64,000 bases of DNA from Burkholderiales bacterium. Its GTDB lineage: Bacteria; Pseudomonadota; Gammaproteobacteria; Burkholderiales; Methylophilaceae. How positions within the stretch are numbered: the first letter of the stretch is position 1; every line of letters starts with the position of its first letter. The notes below the pieces were generated by a model that ran no database searches, was not told where the DNA came from, and was given only the letters and a program-made list of their open reading frames with translations. Location: the NCBI GenBank assembly GCA_030831475.1, contig JAURKY010000008.1, forward strand, positions 46,829-110,828, read 5' to 3'. This document shows positions 9,498 through 18,890 of the stretch, piece by piece. The translations under genes and the position numbers were made by a program.

Positions 9498-10338
9498 TAA
9501 AATATTGGGTCATGGCCATCGTGTTAAATGTGTCACCCACAAAAAATGGGGGTGAGTCATGTTTAAAAAAAACTTTTTCTAACTCCTCTTTTCTTTGAGA
9601 AAAGTTATCTTTTATTTTACGAAGCATTTTCTTTCTTAAAAAGACCGTGGTGTCCTCTCCTGTTTCAGGGTCATTGATATTGATAATTCCAAATTTTGGT
9701 AGGTTGTCATACTCGTTCTTGTCCCATAGGATGACAGGAATAATTCGATGTCGCTTAAGGTGACCTAGGGCAATTTCAATATCCTCTGTAGGCATGTGAA
9801 AATCGGAGATCATAAATATCAGGGTCTTATCTTTTGGGATCACATGATGTAAATTTTTGATACCCAAATGACTCGCTGAACGCGCATGATAGTGGCTCAA
9901 CCTCTCAATTAATGCATCTGTTCGTTGGGGTCTATAGGATAGGGGTGCGACCCAATTTGAATCGATTCGGTCGTTAAATCCAATAAAGCCGATCGCATCA
10001 CTTTTATTTAATACTGAGTTTGAGATGATGGCAGAAATCTCGGCAGCAAATTTAAACTTGCTTCGCGATTTCCCGTAATTCATACTTGCTGAAAGGTCCG
10101 TGGCAATAATCACGGGTGTCGCACTCCTTTGATTAAAGATACGGACATGAATTTGTTCCATAGGGTCTCGAATGGTTTGGCGAATATCAATGCGCCTAGG
10201 ATCAGGGTAGTCTAATAGATTTGCATGGCCTGCAAACTCTATACCCATGCCACGCTGATCACTCTTGTGCTGACCGGGGTGGTAACCCCTAGATTTCCAG
10301 TTGATATGATAGTCAAAACTGTCGAGTATGGATTCCAT
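9478..10338 (-). CDS. mxaS: MxaS, DUF58-family protein
   Basis: This is a soluble protein of 286 residues with the DUF58 signature: DYPDPRRIDIRQTIRDP near residues 44-60 followed by a VWA-like fold with DLSASMNYG (about 80-88) and FMISDFHMP (about 170). DUF58 proteins are encoded next to MoxR ATPases throughout bacteria, and in methylotrophs this one is MxaS. It starts one base before the mxaR stop ends (overlap at 10338). It probably works with MxaR in the cytoplasm to prepare methanol dehydrogenase; the exact step is unknown. The DUF58 call is secure, the MxaS name comes from context. Confidence 0.82.
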   Translation of the reverse strand: MESILDSFDYHINWKSRGYHPGQHKSDQRGMGIEFAGHANLLDYPDPRRIDIRQTIRDPMEQIHVRIFNQRSATPVIIATDLSASMNYGKSRSKFKFAAEISAIISNSVLNKSDAIGFIGFNDRIDSNWVAPLSYRPQRTDALIERLSHYHARSASHLGIKNLHHVIPKDKTLIFMISDFHMPTEDIEIALGHLKRHRIIPVILWDKNEYDNLPKFGIININDPETGEDTTVFLRKKMLRKIKDNFSQRKEELEKVFFKHDSPPFFVGDTFNTMAMTQYFNEYFHA

Positions 10339-11354
10339 TAAGGAGCGCTTACCTTGGTTAACATTTCATGCGTAAGTTCTCGAGCAATCTCAGTCCTTCT
10401 CAAATCATATACCGGATTAAATACCAGTCGATGCGCGATGGTCTCATGAAAGACTGCGTGAATATCTTCAGGAAGAACGGATGAGCGGTTATTTAGCCAG
10501 GCATTCACCCTTGCACACTTAATCATCATACTGATACCCCTTGGACTTGCTCCAGATATAATCAAGCGATTCACATCAACACCACTGATTTTGATGTTAT
10601 ATACACCAGGGTGGCTCGAGGCTTTCCATAAATTAAGGGCATACGTTTCTAATTTCTTGGTAGCATCAATGTTATTCTGAATAGCCTCTGAGACATCATT
10701 CAGTTTGTTAAATTTTAATAAGTTTTCTTTAGCCTTTTCTATCAACTTATCAGCGTCATGGAAGCGCGTATCAAAAATTAGGTTGGTCATGATGGTATCA
10801 TCTTGAGGAATACCAATCGGAATCTCCATCGTGAAGCGATCACGTGCAGCCGATGGGATTTCAAAGGTCTCTTCCTTTTCAACCTGATTTCGGTCAGCAA
10901 ATACAACCAAATGTGGAAATTTAAATTCTTTGTTAAAAGCGGACAAAGTTTTTTCAGCCATGATCCTTAGCATCAATGAGTGTACCTGAGGTCTGGCCCG
11001 GTTAATTTCATTGAAAAAGAAAATAGATAAATTTTCCCCGGACTTTAAGACAGGACCACTGTCAACATGTGGCTTACCATCCTCTCCTAAGTAGGTATGG
11101 TAGATCAGATCGTTAGGCATCAAGTCAATGGTGCCTTCAATACGTTCATAGCCACCCCCGATACATCGAGCAAACGCTTTTAGAATGGTGGTCTTACCTA
11201 CACCCACATCACCTTCTAGGAGGACATGACCTCTCGCAAAGATGGATGTGGTGATTAAACGGATAACATGATTTTGACCTACGATAACTTTGTTAACTTG
11301 ATCCTCAAGTGCGAGTGCAAGTTTTCTCCATTCGGCCAGATTTTGGTCGCTCAT
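10338..11354 (-). CDS. mxaR: MxaR, MoxR-family AAA+ ATPase
   Basis: This 338-residue MoxR-type AAA+ ATPase is the first gene of the mxa accessory operon. It has Walker A GDVGVGKTT (about 49-57), the Walker B-like region IFFFNEINRARPQ with NEINRA typical of MoxR, sensor-like FADRNQVEKEETFEIPSAA and a C-terminal lid with ISGASPRG. MoxR ATPases act as chaperones with VWA proteins, here MxaC and MxaL, and are needed for methanol dehydrogenase maturation. Its ATG faces fabA across 94 bases. A generic MoxR role cannot be excluded, but the R-S-A-C-K-L order is specific. Confidence 0.83.
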   Translation of the reverse strand: MSDQNLAEWRKLALALEDQVNKVIVGQNHVIRLITTSIFARGHVLLEGDVGVGKTTILKAFARCIGGGYERIEGTIDLMPNDLIYHTYLGEDGKPHVDSGPVLKSGENLSIFFFNEINRARPQVHSLMLRIMAEKTLSAFNKEFKFPHLVVFADRNQVEKEETFEIPSAARDRFTMEIPIGIPQDDTIMTNLIFDTRFHDADKLIEKAKENLLKFNKLNDVSEAIQNNIDATKKLETYALNLWKASSHPGVYNIKISGVDVNRLIISGASPRGISMMIKCARVNAWLNNRSSVLPEDIHAVFHETIAHRLVFNPVYDLRRTEIARELTHEMLTKVSAP

Positions 11355-11448
11355 TATGATATATTCCTAGTAAATTAATAGTTAAGACTAATTCAATGAC
11401 TATAAATTAGAATTAAATTGACGTAAACATCATTTATAAATTCATTTT
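11355..11448. promoter_or_regulatory. Divergent promoter region mxaR / fabA
   Basis: The 94 AT-rich bases between two divergent starts must carry promoters in both directions. On the plus strand TTGACG at 11418-11423 is a good -35 element, but the best -10-like string with normal spacing (11441-11446, TTCATT) is poor and would start transcription almost at the fabA ATG. TATAAA at 11435-11440 is too close to it. No clear inverted repeat was seen. The exact promoters are unresolved. Confidence 0.4.
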
Positions 11449-11964
11449 ATGACAAAACAATCAAGTTACACAAAAGAAGAGTTAATTTCCTGTGGCCGTG
11501 GCGAACTGTTTGGTGATGGTAATGCGCAATTACCCTTGCCGCCGATGCTCATGTTTGATCGAATTACCAGTATCACGGAAGAGGGTGGGAAGTATGGCAA
11601 TGGGCAAATGATCGCAGAACTCGATGTTGACAAAGACCTTTGGTTTTTTGGTTGTCATTTCGAGGGCGATCCTGTGATGCCTGGTTGCCTTGGCCTTGAT
11701 GCCATGTGGCAGTTGCTGGGATTCTATCTTGCTTGGAAAGGTGGCATTGGCAGAGGACGTGCCTTGGGGAGTAATGAAGTGAAATTTACTGGCCAAGTGT
11801 TACCCACTGCTAAAAAAATCCAATACACAATTGATCTTAAAAGAGTCATTATGAGAAAATTAGTCATGGGAATTGCTGACGCGATGATGGCGGTTGATGG
11901 CAGAACTATCTACCAAGCCTCTGATTTAAAGGTGGGTTTATTTACACGAACAGATAATTTTTAA
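11449..11964 (+). CDS. fabA: 3-hydroxydecanoyl-ACP dehydratase/isomerase
   Basis: FabA dehydrates 3-hydroxyacyl-ACP and isomerises trans-2- to cis-3-decenoyl-ACP, the entry to unsaturated fatty acids. The 171 residues are full length. The hot-dog-fold active site is in [20 protein letters not shown] (about 65-84): the catalytic His is in CHFEGDP, and the catalytic Asp lies in LGLDAMWQ. The next gene, fabB, supplies the partner synthase, so membrane-lipid unsaturation is encoded as a two-gene unit. Low intergenic distance (17 bases) supports co-transcription. Confidence 0.96.
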   Translation: MTKQSSYTKEELISCGRGELFGDGNAQLPLPPMLMFDRITSITEEGGKYGNGQMIAELDVDKDLWFFGCHFEGDPVMPGCLGLDAMWQLLGFYLAWKGGIGRGRALGSNEVKFTGQVLPTAKKIQYTIDLKRVIMRKLVMGIADAMMAVDGRTIYQASDLKVGLFTRTDNF

Positions 11965-11981
11965 AGAAGCGAGAATTTATT

Positions 11982-13211
11982 TTGAAGAGAGTAGTTGTTA
12001 CTGGAATTGGCATAGTTTCAAGCTTGGGTAATAATGTCAGCGAGGTTGAGAAAAGTCTTTTTGAAGGTAAGTCAGGCATCACATTTCAACCCGAGTACGC
12101 TGAAAAAGGCCTTCGATGTCAGGTTGCCGGATCAGTCAATATCAATGTTGAGGAACTCATTGATCGTAAACTTCTTCGTTTCATGGCCAAGGGCCATGCC
12201 TACGCATGGATTGCACTTCAAGAAGCTATTAAGCATGCCCAACTGGATGAGGACCTAATTTCAAATCCTCGTACAGGAATCATTGTGGGTGCGGGAGGCA
12301 CCTCCACCGAGAGTATGTTGATGGGCACAGATACCCTAAAAGAAAAGGGTATCAGGCGCGTGGGTCCTTACATGGTGACAAAAACCATGTCGTCTGGCGT
12401 GGTGGCGTGTCTTGCCACAGGCGCTAAAATTAAGGGCGTGAATTACAGTATTAGTTCAGCCTGCTCAACGAGCGCACACTGCATCGGAAATGCTTATGAG
12501 CTCATTCAGTTAGGTAAGCAAGATATTGTCTTTGCAGGGGGCGCTGAGGAAGAGCACTGGACGATGAGTTATCTCTTTGATGCGATGGGAGCCATGTCAT
12601 CAAAATTTAATGATCAGCCTGAAAAAGCCTCTAGAACTTTTGATGTTGATCGTGATGGTTTTGTCATTTCTGGAGGTGGCAGTATTTTGGTCCTTGAAGA
12701 GTATGAACACGCTAAAAATCGAGGAGCAAAAATTTATGCGGAGGTGGTTGGCTACGGGGCAACCTCTGATGGATTTGATATGGTAGCACCCAGTGGAGAG
12801 GGAGCAGAGCGTTGCATGTTGATGGCGCTCAATGAGAGTAAGTTTGACCAAGTTGACTACGTTAATACCCATGGTACCAGCACACCTGTGGGTGATGTTA
12901 AAGAACTTGAGGCGCTCAAGAATGTGTTTAGCTCTGGAAAGTTTGGGCCGATACCTAACATCGCATCCACCAAATCACTTTCTGGACATGCGTTAGGCGC
13001 TGCAGGCTCGAACGAGGCTGTCTACTCATTAATTATGATGGATAAAGGATTTATCGCACCATCGATTAATATCGACCAGCTTGATCCTGCTGCCGAGGGA
13101 TTACCGATTGTACAAACCAGAAAAGATGTTCAGATTGAAACTGCGATGTCGAATAGTTTTGGGTTCGGTGGCACCAACGCAACCCTGATTTTTTCGACAA
13201 AAAATCTATAA
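11982..13211 (+). CDS. fabB: 3-oxoacyl-ACP synthase I
   Basis: FabB elongates acyl-ACP and is the synthase needed for the cis-3-decenoyl branch produced by FabA. The 409 residues carry the Cys-His-His triad: Cys in SSACSTSAH (about 160), His in [12 protein letters not shown] (about 295) and His in [13 protein letters not shown] (about 330). The C-terminal [13 protein letters not shown] is also standard. The start is TTG at 11982, chosen because the product then begins [16 protein letters not shown] exactly as in the family and no nearby in-frame ATG fits. The 3' end overlaps the opposing gene by 6 bases. Confidence 0.95.
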   Translation: MKRVVVTGIGIVSSLGNNVSEVEKSLFEGKSGITFQPEYAEKGLRCQVAGSVNINVEELIDRKLLRFMAKGHAYAWIALQEAIKHAQLDEDLISNPRTGIIVGAGGTSTESMLMGTDTLKEKGIRRVGPYMVTKTMSSGVVACLATGAKIKGVNYSISSACSTSAHCIGNAYELIQLGKQDIVFAGGAEEEHWTMSYLFDAMGAMSSKFNDQPEKASRTFDVDRDGFVISGGGSILVLEEYEHAKNRGAKIYAEVVGYGATSDGFDMVAPSGEGAERCMLMALNESKFDQVDYVNTHGTSTPVGDVKELEALKNVFSSGKFGPIPNIASTKSLSGHALGAAGSNEAVYSLIMMDKGFIAPSINIDQLDPAAEGLPIVQTRKDVQIETAMSNSFGFGGTNATLIFSTKNL

Positions 13212-13568
13212 CTCTAAAATTACAATCATCACCACGTTTCTTTGCTCACTCATCAAGATATTAAACGTACGGCAAGCGGCATCAAAACGCATTTGTTCAA
13301 CAGCAATCTGATTCTGAATAAAGTTTTTGTGTTGCGAGACATCAAGTTTAAAATTTGATTTAACCCCGATAAGTAAGATTTCAGGTTTGAGTTTTACAAT
13401 CTTTTTAAAATGTATTTTTTCTAAATCATCTATATTTACAATCAAATCAATTTGATTTTGATACACAACAATGTTTTGTTTAAAAGTTTGATTATTTACG
13501 GCAATGGAATTTTCATCATAGTGTGTGATGAGGTTTAACACATCTGAAGTAAATTGATGAAATTCCAT
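13206..13568 (-). CDS. Mth938-domain (DUF498) protein
   Basis: This small protein of 120 residues matches the Mth938/Xcc1710-like domain also found in the mitochondrial complex I assembly factor NDUFAF3. Typical features are [13 protein letters not shown] in the middle and [20 protein letters not shown] (about 91-110), where family members read E-x-M-x-T-x-A-A-C-R-T-Y-N-x-L. The biochemical function is unknown. It is convergent with fabB, sharing 6 bases, and divergent from the alaT reading frame with 91 bases between. The family call is fairly sure. Confidence 0.82.
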   Translation of the reverse strand: MEFHQFTSDVLNLITHYDENSIAVNNQTFKQNIVVYQNQIDLIVNIDDLEKIHFKKIVKLKPEILLIGVKSNFKLDVSQHKNFIQNQIAVEQMRFDAACRTFNILMSEQRNVVMIVILEL

Positions 13569-13659
13569 AGTTTTTTTAGTGTTTTAGATCCTTTGTGATT
13601 GGCTTAATTTTAATTGAAAGGTAAGATAATACATAATCTTTAACCGGTTTTTTAATATT

Positions 13660-13929
13660 TTGAAATCTGTCTTAAAATCCAAAAAATTAGATAACGTATG
13701 TTATGACATACGTGGCCCTGTCCTGTCTCATGCAAAGAGGATGGAGGAAGAAGGCCATAAAATCATTAAATTGAATATTGGTAATCCTGCAGCATTTGGT
13801 TTTGAAGCACCCGACGAGATCACACAGGATGTGATTAGAAATATGAATAAAGCTTCAGGTTACACAGAGAGCCATGGTTTTTTTGAGCCAAGAAAAGCCA
13901 TCATGCACTACACCCAGCAAAAAAAATAA
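13660..13929 (+). CDS. AlaT N-terminal fragment (upstream of the frameshift)
   Basis: This is the 89-codon part of the aminotransferase before the shift. It contains the N-terminal arm and substrate-proximal segment IIKLNIGNPAAFGFEAPDE and GYTESHGFFEPRKAIMHY. It ends TQQKK and stop because the A-run puts the ribosome out of frame. No PLP-lysine is present, so it cannot be active alone. Confidence 0.75.
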   Translation: MKSVLKSKKLDNVCYDIRGPVLSHAKRMEEEGHKIIKLNIGNPAAFGFEAPDEITQDVIRNMNKASGYTESHGFFEPRKAIMHYTQQKK

Positions 13930-13934
13930 ATAAT

Positions 13935-14876
13935 GTGGATGTGGATGACATCATCATCGGCAATGGTGTATCCGAGCTAATTGTTATGGTCATGCAGGGT
14001 TTAATCAATAATGATGATGAGGTGATTATCCCTAAACCGGATTATCCCCTATGGACTGCGGCAGTCACACTGGCTGGCGGCAAGCCTGTTCACTATGTAT
14101 GCGATGAGAGCTCAGATTGGTTTCCTGATCTAAAAGATATTGAGTCTAAGATTACACCCAAGACACGCGCACTTGTTTTAATCAATCCAAATAACCCGAC
14201 AGGGGCTCTTTATTCGAATGAATTATTAGAGGGTTTCATCGAAATTGCACGTAAACATAACTTGATTATTTTTGCTGATGAAATTTATGACAAGGTTATC
14301 TATGACGGCCAAAAGCATACCTCAATTGCATCGCTTGCTGATGATGTTTTGTTTGTTACCTTAAATGGTCTTTCAAAGAATTACAGGGCTTGCGGCTATC
14401 GTGCTGGCTGGCTCGTCGTTTCAGGCGCAAAAGATAAAGCTAAAGATTACCTTGAAGGCCTGAACATGCTAGCCTCAATGAGGTTATGCTCAAACGTTCC
14501 AGGTCAGCTGGCAATTCAGACTGCACTCGGAGGTTATCAGAGTATTGATGATTTAGTATCTCCTGAGGGAAGGTTATTTAGGCAAAGGGAGATAGCTTAT
14601 GAGGAGCTTACAAAGATTCCTGGTGTCTCTTGTGTCAAGCCTAAGGCTGCCATGTATTTATTTGCTCACTTAGATCCTAAACAATTTAAGATTGATGACG
14701 ATCAAAAATTTATTCTTGATCTTTTGGTTGAACAAAAAGTTTTAGTGGTCCAAGGTTCAGGCTTTAATTGGCATGATAAAAATCATTTAAGGATAGTGTT
14801 TTTACCTGCTGAGGATGAATTAAAAGAAGCGATTTCAAGAATTGGACATTTTTTAGATCAAAGAAGAGGAAATTAA
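13935..14876 (+). CDS. AlaT C-terminal fragment (downstream of the frameshift)
   Basis: These 313 residues hold the PLP-binding core and small domain of the aminotransferase. GTG at 13935 could act as an initiation codon only in a truncated product; the intact protein would read through from the upstream frame. The reading frame is otherwise undamaged over 940 bases, which argues that the gene is still under selection or that the shift is recent or artefactual. Confidence 0.75.
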   Translation: MDVDDIIIGNGVSELIVMVMQGLINNDDEVIIPKPDYPLWTAAVTLAGGKPVHYVCDESSDWFPDLKDIESKITPKTRALVLINPNNPTGALYSNELLEGFIEIARKHNLIIFADEIYDKVIYDGQKHTSIASLADDVLFVTLNGLSKNYRACGYRAGWLVVSGAKDKAKDYLEGLNMLASMRLCSNVPGQLAIQTALGGYQSIDDLVSPEGRLFRQREIAYEELTKIPGVSCVKPKAAMYLFAHLDPKQFKIDDDQKFILDLLVEQKVLVVQGSGFNWHDKNHLRIVFLPAEDELKEAISRIGHFLDQRRGN

Positions 14877-14883
14877 CTATCTT

Positions 14884-16188
14884 ATGAAGGTTGGTTTAAT
14901 TGGTATTGGTACAGTAGGGGGAGGAACTTATAAAGTCCTCACCGAGAACGCAAAAGAGATTTTAAAGAAGACGGGTATCTCCATTGATATTGCCCGTGTT
15001 GCCGATAAAAATTTAGCACTGGCTAAGAAGGTCGTGGGCGATGAAAATAAAATCACTGACGATGCTTTTGATATCGTTAACGATAAAGAGATAGATCTAG
15101 TTATTGAATTAATAGGCGGTACCGGAATTGCAAAAGAGCTTGTGGAGACTGCATTAGCTAATAAGAAACATGTAGTCACAGCGAATAAAGCACTCATTGC
15201 TATGCATGGTGAGGAGCTTGTTGAGCTGGCTGAAAAAAATAAAGTTATCTTGGCTTACGAGGCCTCCGTTGCTGGAGGTATTCCGATCATTAAGGCGATT
15301 CGCGAAGGATTGGCTGCAAATCAAATCGAGTGGATTGCTGGCATCATTAACGGCACCACCAACTACATCCTCTCAGAAATGAGAGAGAATAATTTGACTT
15401 TTGATGTTGCGCTCAAACAGGCACAAGAGCTTGGTTACGCAGAAGCTGATCCAACTTTCGATGTTGAGGGTGTAGATGCAGCTCATAAAGTCACCATCAT
15501 GGCCTCCATTGCCTTTGGGATTCCTGTGAATTTTGAGGGCGCTTATGTTGAAGGTATCAGCCAATTACAACAAAAAGATATTGCTTACGCTGAAGAACTT
15601 GGCTACCGAATCAAGCTCTTGGCCATCACGAAAGCTCATAGCGATGCTGTTGAGATTAGAGTTCATCCAACATTAATTCCTGAGAAACGATTAGTGGCTA
15701 ATGTGAACGGACCCATGAATGCAGTTCTTGTTAAAGGCAATATGGTGGGACCTACGCTCTACTATGGTGCAGGTGCAGGTGCTGAACCCACGGCAAGTGC
15801 TGTTGTTGCTGATGTGATTGATATTGTGAGGCAATGTAAACATGGACATGGTGCCATGATTCCGACCCTTGGATTTACAAAAGAAAATATCAAGAAAAAG
15901 AAGTTACTTACTATAGAGGAGGTTGAGTCTGAATTTTACTTGCGCCTTAGCATGAAGAATAAAACAGGACTGTTAGCTAACATTACAAATATCTTTGCTG
16001 ATAAGGGTGTGTCAATAGATGCCATGGTCCACAAGGAGATTCAAGACAATAATTTAGACCCTGACATATTTCTGGTCACCTCAAAAGTTAAGGAGCAGAC
16101 TATCAATGAAATTATTTCAAAAATAGAGTCTCTCCCGGAAAATAAAGATAAAATTATAAAAATTAGAATAGAAGAATTAAACAAGTAA
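14884..16188 (+). CDS. hom: Homoserine dehydrogenase
   Basis: This enzyme reduces aspartate semialdehyde to homoserine, the branch point to threonine and methionine. The 434 residues comprise an N-terminal NAD(P)-binding Rossmann domain (GLIGIGTVGGGTYK), the catalytic domain with GIINGTTNYILSEM and AELGYAEADPT-like LGYAEADPTFDVEG, and a C-terminal ACT domain (about 353-430, LSMKNKTGLLANITNIF), which in the family mediates threonine feedback. AGAGGAAA precedes the ATG. The stop overlaps the thrC start by one base (TAATG). Confidence 0.96.
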   Translation: MKVGLIGIGTVGGGTYKVLTENAKEILKKTGISIDIARVADKNLALAKKVVGDENKITDDAFDIVNDKEIDLVIELIGGTGIAKELVETALANKKHVVTANKALIAMHGEELVELAEKNKVILAYEASVAGGIPIIKAIREGLAANQIEWIAGIINGTTNYILSEMRENNLTFDVALKQAQELGYAEADPTFDVEGVDAAHKVTIMASIAFGIPVNFEGAYVEGISQLQQKDIAYAEELGYRIKLLAITKAHSDAVEIRVHPTLIPEKRLVANVNGPMNAVLVKGNMVGPTLYYGAGAGAEPTASAVVADVIDIVRQCKHGHGAMIPTLGFTKENIKKKKLLTIEEVESEFYLRLSMKNKTGLLANITNIFADKGVSIDAMVHKEIQDNNLDPDIFLVTSKVKEQTINEIISKIESLPENKDKIIKIRIEELNK

Positions 16189-17612
16189 TGAAATATATTT
16201 CCACACGTGGGAATTCTCCCGCACTCTCGTTTTCAGAAGTTTTACTTACAGGTCTGGCTCCCGATGGAGGCCTCTATCTTCCAGAGTCTTATCCTAAGGT
16301 AAGTGATGAGGAATTAACTGAGCTTAGAATGCTGAGTTATCCTGAGCTGGCATTTAATATCTTTAAGAGATTTGTTGATGATATTCCAGAGGCTGATCTA
16401 AAAAAGATCGTCGATAACACCTACAGGGCAGATGTCTATCGTTATGCACGAAAAAACCAAGACCCTCGTGATATCACACCGACGCTTAAGATCAATGAGA
16501 ATCTCTATTTACTCTCGCTCTCCAATGGCCCAACGCTTGCATTTAAAGATATCGCCATGCAGTTTTTAGGCCATATGTTTGAATACATATTGAAGAAAAA
16601 TAATACTGAGTTAAATATCTTGGGTGCCACATCGGGTGATACAGGGTCGGCTGCCGAGTATGCGATGAGAGGTAAGCAAGGCATTAAAGTATTTATGCTA
16701 TCGCCCTACAAAAAGATGAGTGCGTTTCAGACGGCACAAATGTTTAGCTTGCAGGATGAGAATATTTTTAATATCGCTGTTAAGGGAGTCTTTGATGACT
16801 GCCAAGATATCGTTAAAGCGGTCTCAAATGATCTTGATTTTAAGAAAAAAAATAAGATCGGTGCGGTTAATTCAATCAATTGGGGCCGTATATTAGCCCA
16901 AATCGTATATTACTTTAAAGGCTACCTTGATTTAACTAAAAATAATTCAGAAGTGATTGATGTGACCGTACCTACAGGTAACTTTGGCAATATCTGTGCA
17001 GGCCACATTGCAAGAATGATGGGACTTCCTATTCGCAGGTTGGTGGTTGCCACCAATGAAAATGATGTCTTGGACGAGTTCTTTAAGACCGGAAACTATG
17101 CGCCCAGACCCTCGGATAAAACCTTTCACACCTCCAGCCCGTCGATGGATATCTCTAAAGCATCTAACTTCGAGCGATTTATTTTTGATCTTCTTAGTCG
17201 TGACGCCTCTAAACTTCGAGAGTTATGGTCTAGTATAGATAAGGGTGGTTCATTCAAACTTGATGATGAAGCTTATCGATCGATTCAAAATTTTGGATTT
17301 ATTTCATCATCGAGTAAGCATCAAAATCGACTCGATTTTATAGCTAATATTTATAAAAATTATAGTGTCATGATTGACACGCACACGGCCGATGGTCTCA
17401 AAGCTTCCATTGACCATCTAGACAGTGACGTTCCAATGTTGGTCCTTGAAACTGCCTTGCCGATAAAATTTGAAGAGACAATAGAGGAGGCGATAGGCAT
17501 CAAGCCTGAGCGCCCCGATGATCTAAAAAATATTGAGCAACTTGACCAAAGATTTGAAGTTTTTGATAATGATACGGATCAAGTGAAACAATTTATCGAA
17601 AGTAATAATTAG
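16188..17612 (+). CDS. thrC: Threonine synthase
   Basis: ThrC converts O-phosphohomoserine to threonine with pyridoxal phosphate. The 474 residues begin [20 protein letters not shown], normal for the longer proteobacterial form. The PLP lysine is in [17 protein letters not shown] (about 101-117), and the phosphate-binding loop is in [13 protein letters not shown]. It is translationally coupled to hom. No separate homoserine kinase gene is in the window. thyA begins one base after the stop. Confidence 0.96.
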   Translation: MKYISTRGNSPALSFSEVLLTGLAPDGGLYLPESYPKVSDEELTELRMLSYPELAFNIFKRFVDDIPEADLKKIVDNTYRADVYRYARKNQDPRDITPTLKINENLYLLSLSNGPTLAFKDIAMQFLGHMFEYILKKNNTELNILGATSGDTGSAAEYAMRGKQGIKVFMLSPYKKMSAFQTAQMFSLQDENIFNIAVKGVFDDCQDIVKAVSNDLDFKKKNKIGAVNSINWGRILAQIVYYFKGYLDLTKNNSEVIDVTVPTGNFGNICAGHIARMMGLPIRRLVVATNENDVLDEFFKTGNYAPRPSDKTFHTSSPSMDISKASNFERFIFDLLSRDASKLRELWSSIDKGGSFKLDDEAYRSIQNFGFISSSSKHQNRLDFIANIYKNYSVMIDTHTADGLKASIDHLDSDVPMLVLETALPIKFEETIEEAIGIKPERPDDLKNIEQLDQRFEVFDNDTDQVKQFIESNN

Positions 17613-17613
17613 A

Positions 17614-18408
17614 ATGCAACAATACCTTAATCTTCTAAAGCATGTTAAGGATGTGGGATTTAAAAAAGAAGATCGAACGGGTACGGGAACCCTTTCTGTG
17701 TTCGGATACCAAATGCGTTTTAATCTTAACGATGGATTTCCAATCCTAACCACAAAAAAAATACACCTTAAATCGGTTATTCATGAGCTCCTTTGGTTTC
17801 TCTCAGGTAACACGAATATTGAGTACCTTAAGGAAAATAATGTAACGATCTGGGATGAGTGGGCAGACGAAAATGGAAATTTAGGACCCGTGTATGGTCA
17901 TCAGTGGCGAAGTTGGGATGCAGCTGATGGTTCATCGGTGGATCAAATTGCTGATTTGATTAATCAGATTAAGACAAACCCAGACTCAAGACGCTTAATT
18001 GTTTCTGCATGGAATGTGGGTGAGATCGCAAAGATGAAGCTACCTCCATGCCATGCTTTTTTTCAGTTTTATGTTGCTAATAATAGGTTATCCTGTCAGC
18101 TCTATCAGAGAAGTGCGGATATCTTCTTGGGTGTCCCTTTTAATATAAGCTCCTATGCACTTTTGACGATGATGATTGCTCAGGTTTGTGATCTCAAGTT
18201 AGGAGACTTTGTTCATACACTAGGGGATGCTCACATATACTTAAATCATATGGATCAAGTCAATGAGCAACTAGAGCGTTCAACCAAACCATTGCCCAAC
18301 ATGAAAATAAATCCGCTTGTTAAAGATATTTTTAATTTTAAGTATGATGATTTTGAGTTGGTCGATTATGACCCTTACCCACTTATCAAGGCACCTGTGG
18401 CTATTTGA
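17614..18408 (+). CDS. thyA: Thymidylate synthase
   Basis: ThyA methylates dUMP to dTMP using methylenetetrahydrofolate, producing dihydrofolate. The 264 residues are the E. coli-type length. The catalytic Cys is in [13 protein letters not shown] (near residue 146), with the arginine-containing [11 protein letters not shown] loop at the start and [17 protein letters not shown] for the phosphate and substrate site. Its TGA stop overlaps the ATG of folA (TGATG), coupling it to the enzyme that recycles dihydrofolate. The thyA-folA pairing is common. Confidence 0.97.
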   Translation: MQQYLNLLKHVKDVGFKKEDRTGTGTLSVFGYQMRFNLNDGFPILTTKKIHLKSVIHELLWFLSGNTNIEYLKENNVTIWDEWADENGNLGPVYGHQWRSWDAADGSSVDQIADLINQIKTNPDSRRLIVSAWNVGEIAKMKLPPCHAFFQFYVANNRLSCQLYQRSADIFLGVPFNISSYALLTMMIAQVCDLKLGDFVHTLGDAHIYLNHMDQVNEQLERSTKPLPNMKINPLVKDIFNFKYDDFELVDYDPYPLIKAPVAI

Positions 18409-18890
18409 TGCGCAAGATATCGATCATCGTTGCCATGGCAACTAACCGTGTCATTGGAATCAAGAACAACCTTCCATGGCATATCTCGGATGATCTTAAA
18501 CGCTTTAAGCAATTGACCACAGGTCATACCATCATAATGGGCCGTAAGACCTATGAGTCGATTGGTAAGGCATTACCTAACAGAACAAATATTGTTGTCT
18601 CTCGACAAAAAATAAATTATCCAGATGTGATTATGTGTGATTCCATTGAAGATGCAATCATTCAGGTAGATGACAAGCATGATATTTTTATTATTGGTGG
18701 CGCACAAATCTATGAACAGGCGTTACCCTTTGCTAATCATATGTTTGTTACTCATGTGGACAGAGAGATTCAGGGCGATGTCTTTTTTCCAGAATATAAT
18801 GAGAAACAATGGAAGATTATTTCGACTGAATCAAGGCAAAATGAAAATGGCCTTCCTTATCGATTTGTAGACTATGAGCTCAGTTGTTAG
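18408..18890 (+). CDS. folA: Dihydrofolate reductase
   Basis: FolA reduces dihydrofolate, the by-product of ThyA, to tetrahydrofolate with NADPH. From the ATG at 18408, which overlaps the thyA stop, the protein has 160 residues. An in-frame TTG one codon earlier is less likely. Family features are MATNRVIGIKNNLPWHISDD (about 10-29; the catalytic acidic residue is the second Asp of SDDL), IMGRKTYESIGKALPNR and the NADPH-binding IIGGAQIYEQAL. The last 11 bases overlap the opposing decarboxylase gene. Confidence 0.95.
   Translation: MRKISIIVAMATNRVIGIKNNLPWHISDDLKRFKQLTTGHTIIMGRKTYESIGKALPNRTNIVVSRQKINYPDVIMCDSIEDAIIQVDDKHDIFIIGGAQIYEQALPFANHMFVTHVDREIQGDVFFPEYNEKQWKIISTESRQNENGLPYRFVDYELSC

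Larger units (their letters stand above)
13660..14876 (+). pseudogene. alaT: Alanine/aspartate-type aminotransferase AlaT (AlaA-like), frameshifted at a poly(A) run
   Basis: Two reading frames together make one class I PLP aminotransferase of about 406 residues, probably the alanine-producing AlaT/AlaA. The first frame begins at TTG 13660 (MKSVLKSKKLDNVCYDIRGP) and stops at 13927-13929. The second reads VDVDDIIIGNGVSELI from 13935 to 14876. The break is at eight A (13919-13926). One extra A would give QQKKINNVDVDDIII, exactly the expected join. PLP features are in the second part: NPNNPTGALYSNE, DEIYDKVIYDG and the Schiff-base Lys in NGLSKNYRACGYRAGW. A sequencing error, slippage-rescued gene or true pseudogene are all possible. 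It precedes hom and thrC, the usual betaproteobacterial order. Confidence 0.88.

Noticed and set aside
6017..11354. Generic Bat aerotolerance operon
   Set aside because: MoxR, DUF58 and VWA proteins also occur in Bat operons, but the six-gene order with a signal-peptide MxaA-like protein fits mxaRSACKL better. A database check is still wanted.
13206..13568. Possibility that the small minus-strand gene after fabB is an antisense shadow
   Set aside because: It overlaps fabB by only 6 bases and carries the AACRT-x-N motif of the Mth938 family, so it was kept as a real gene.
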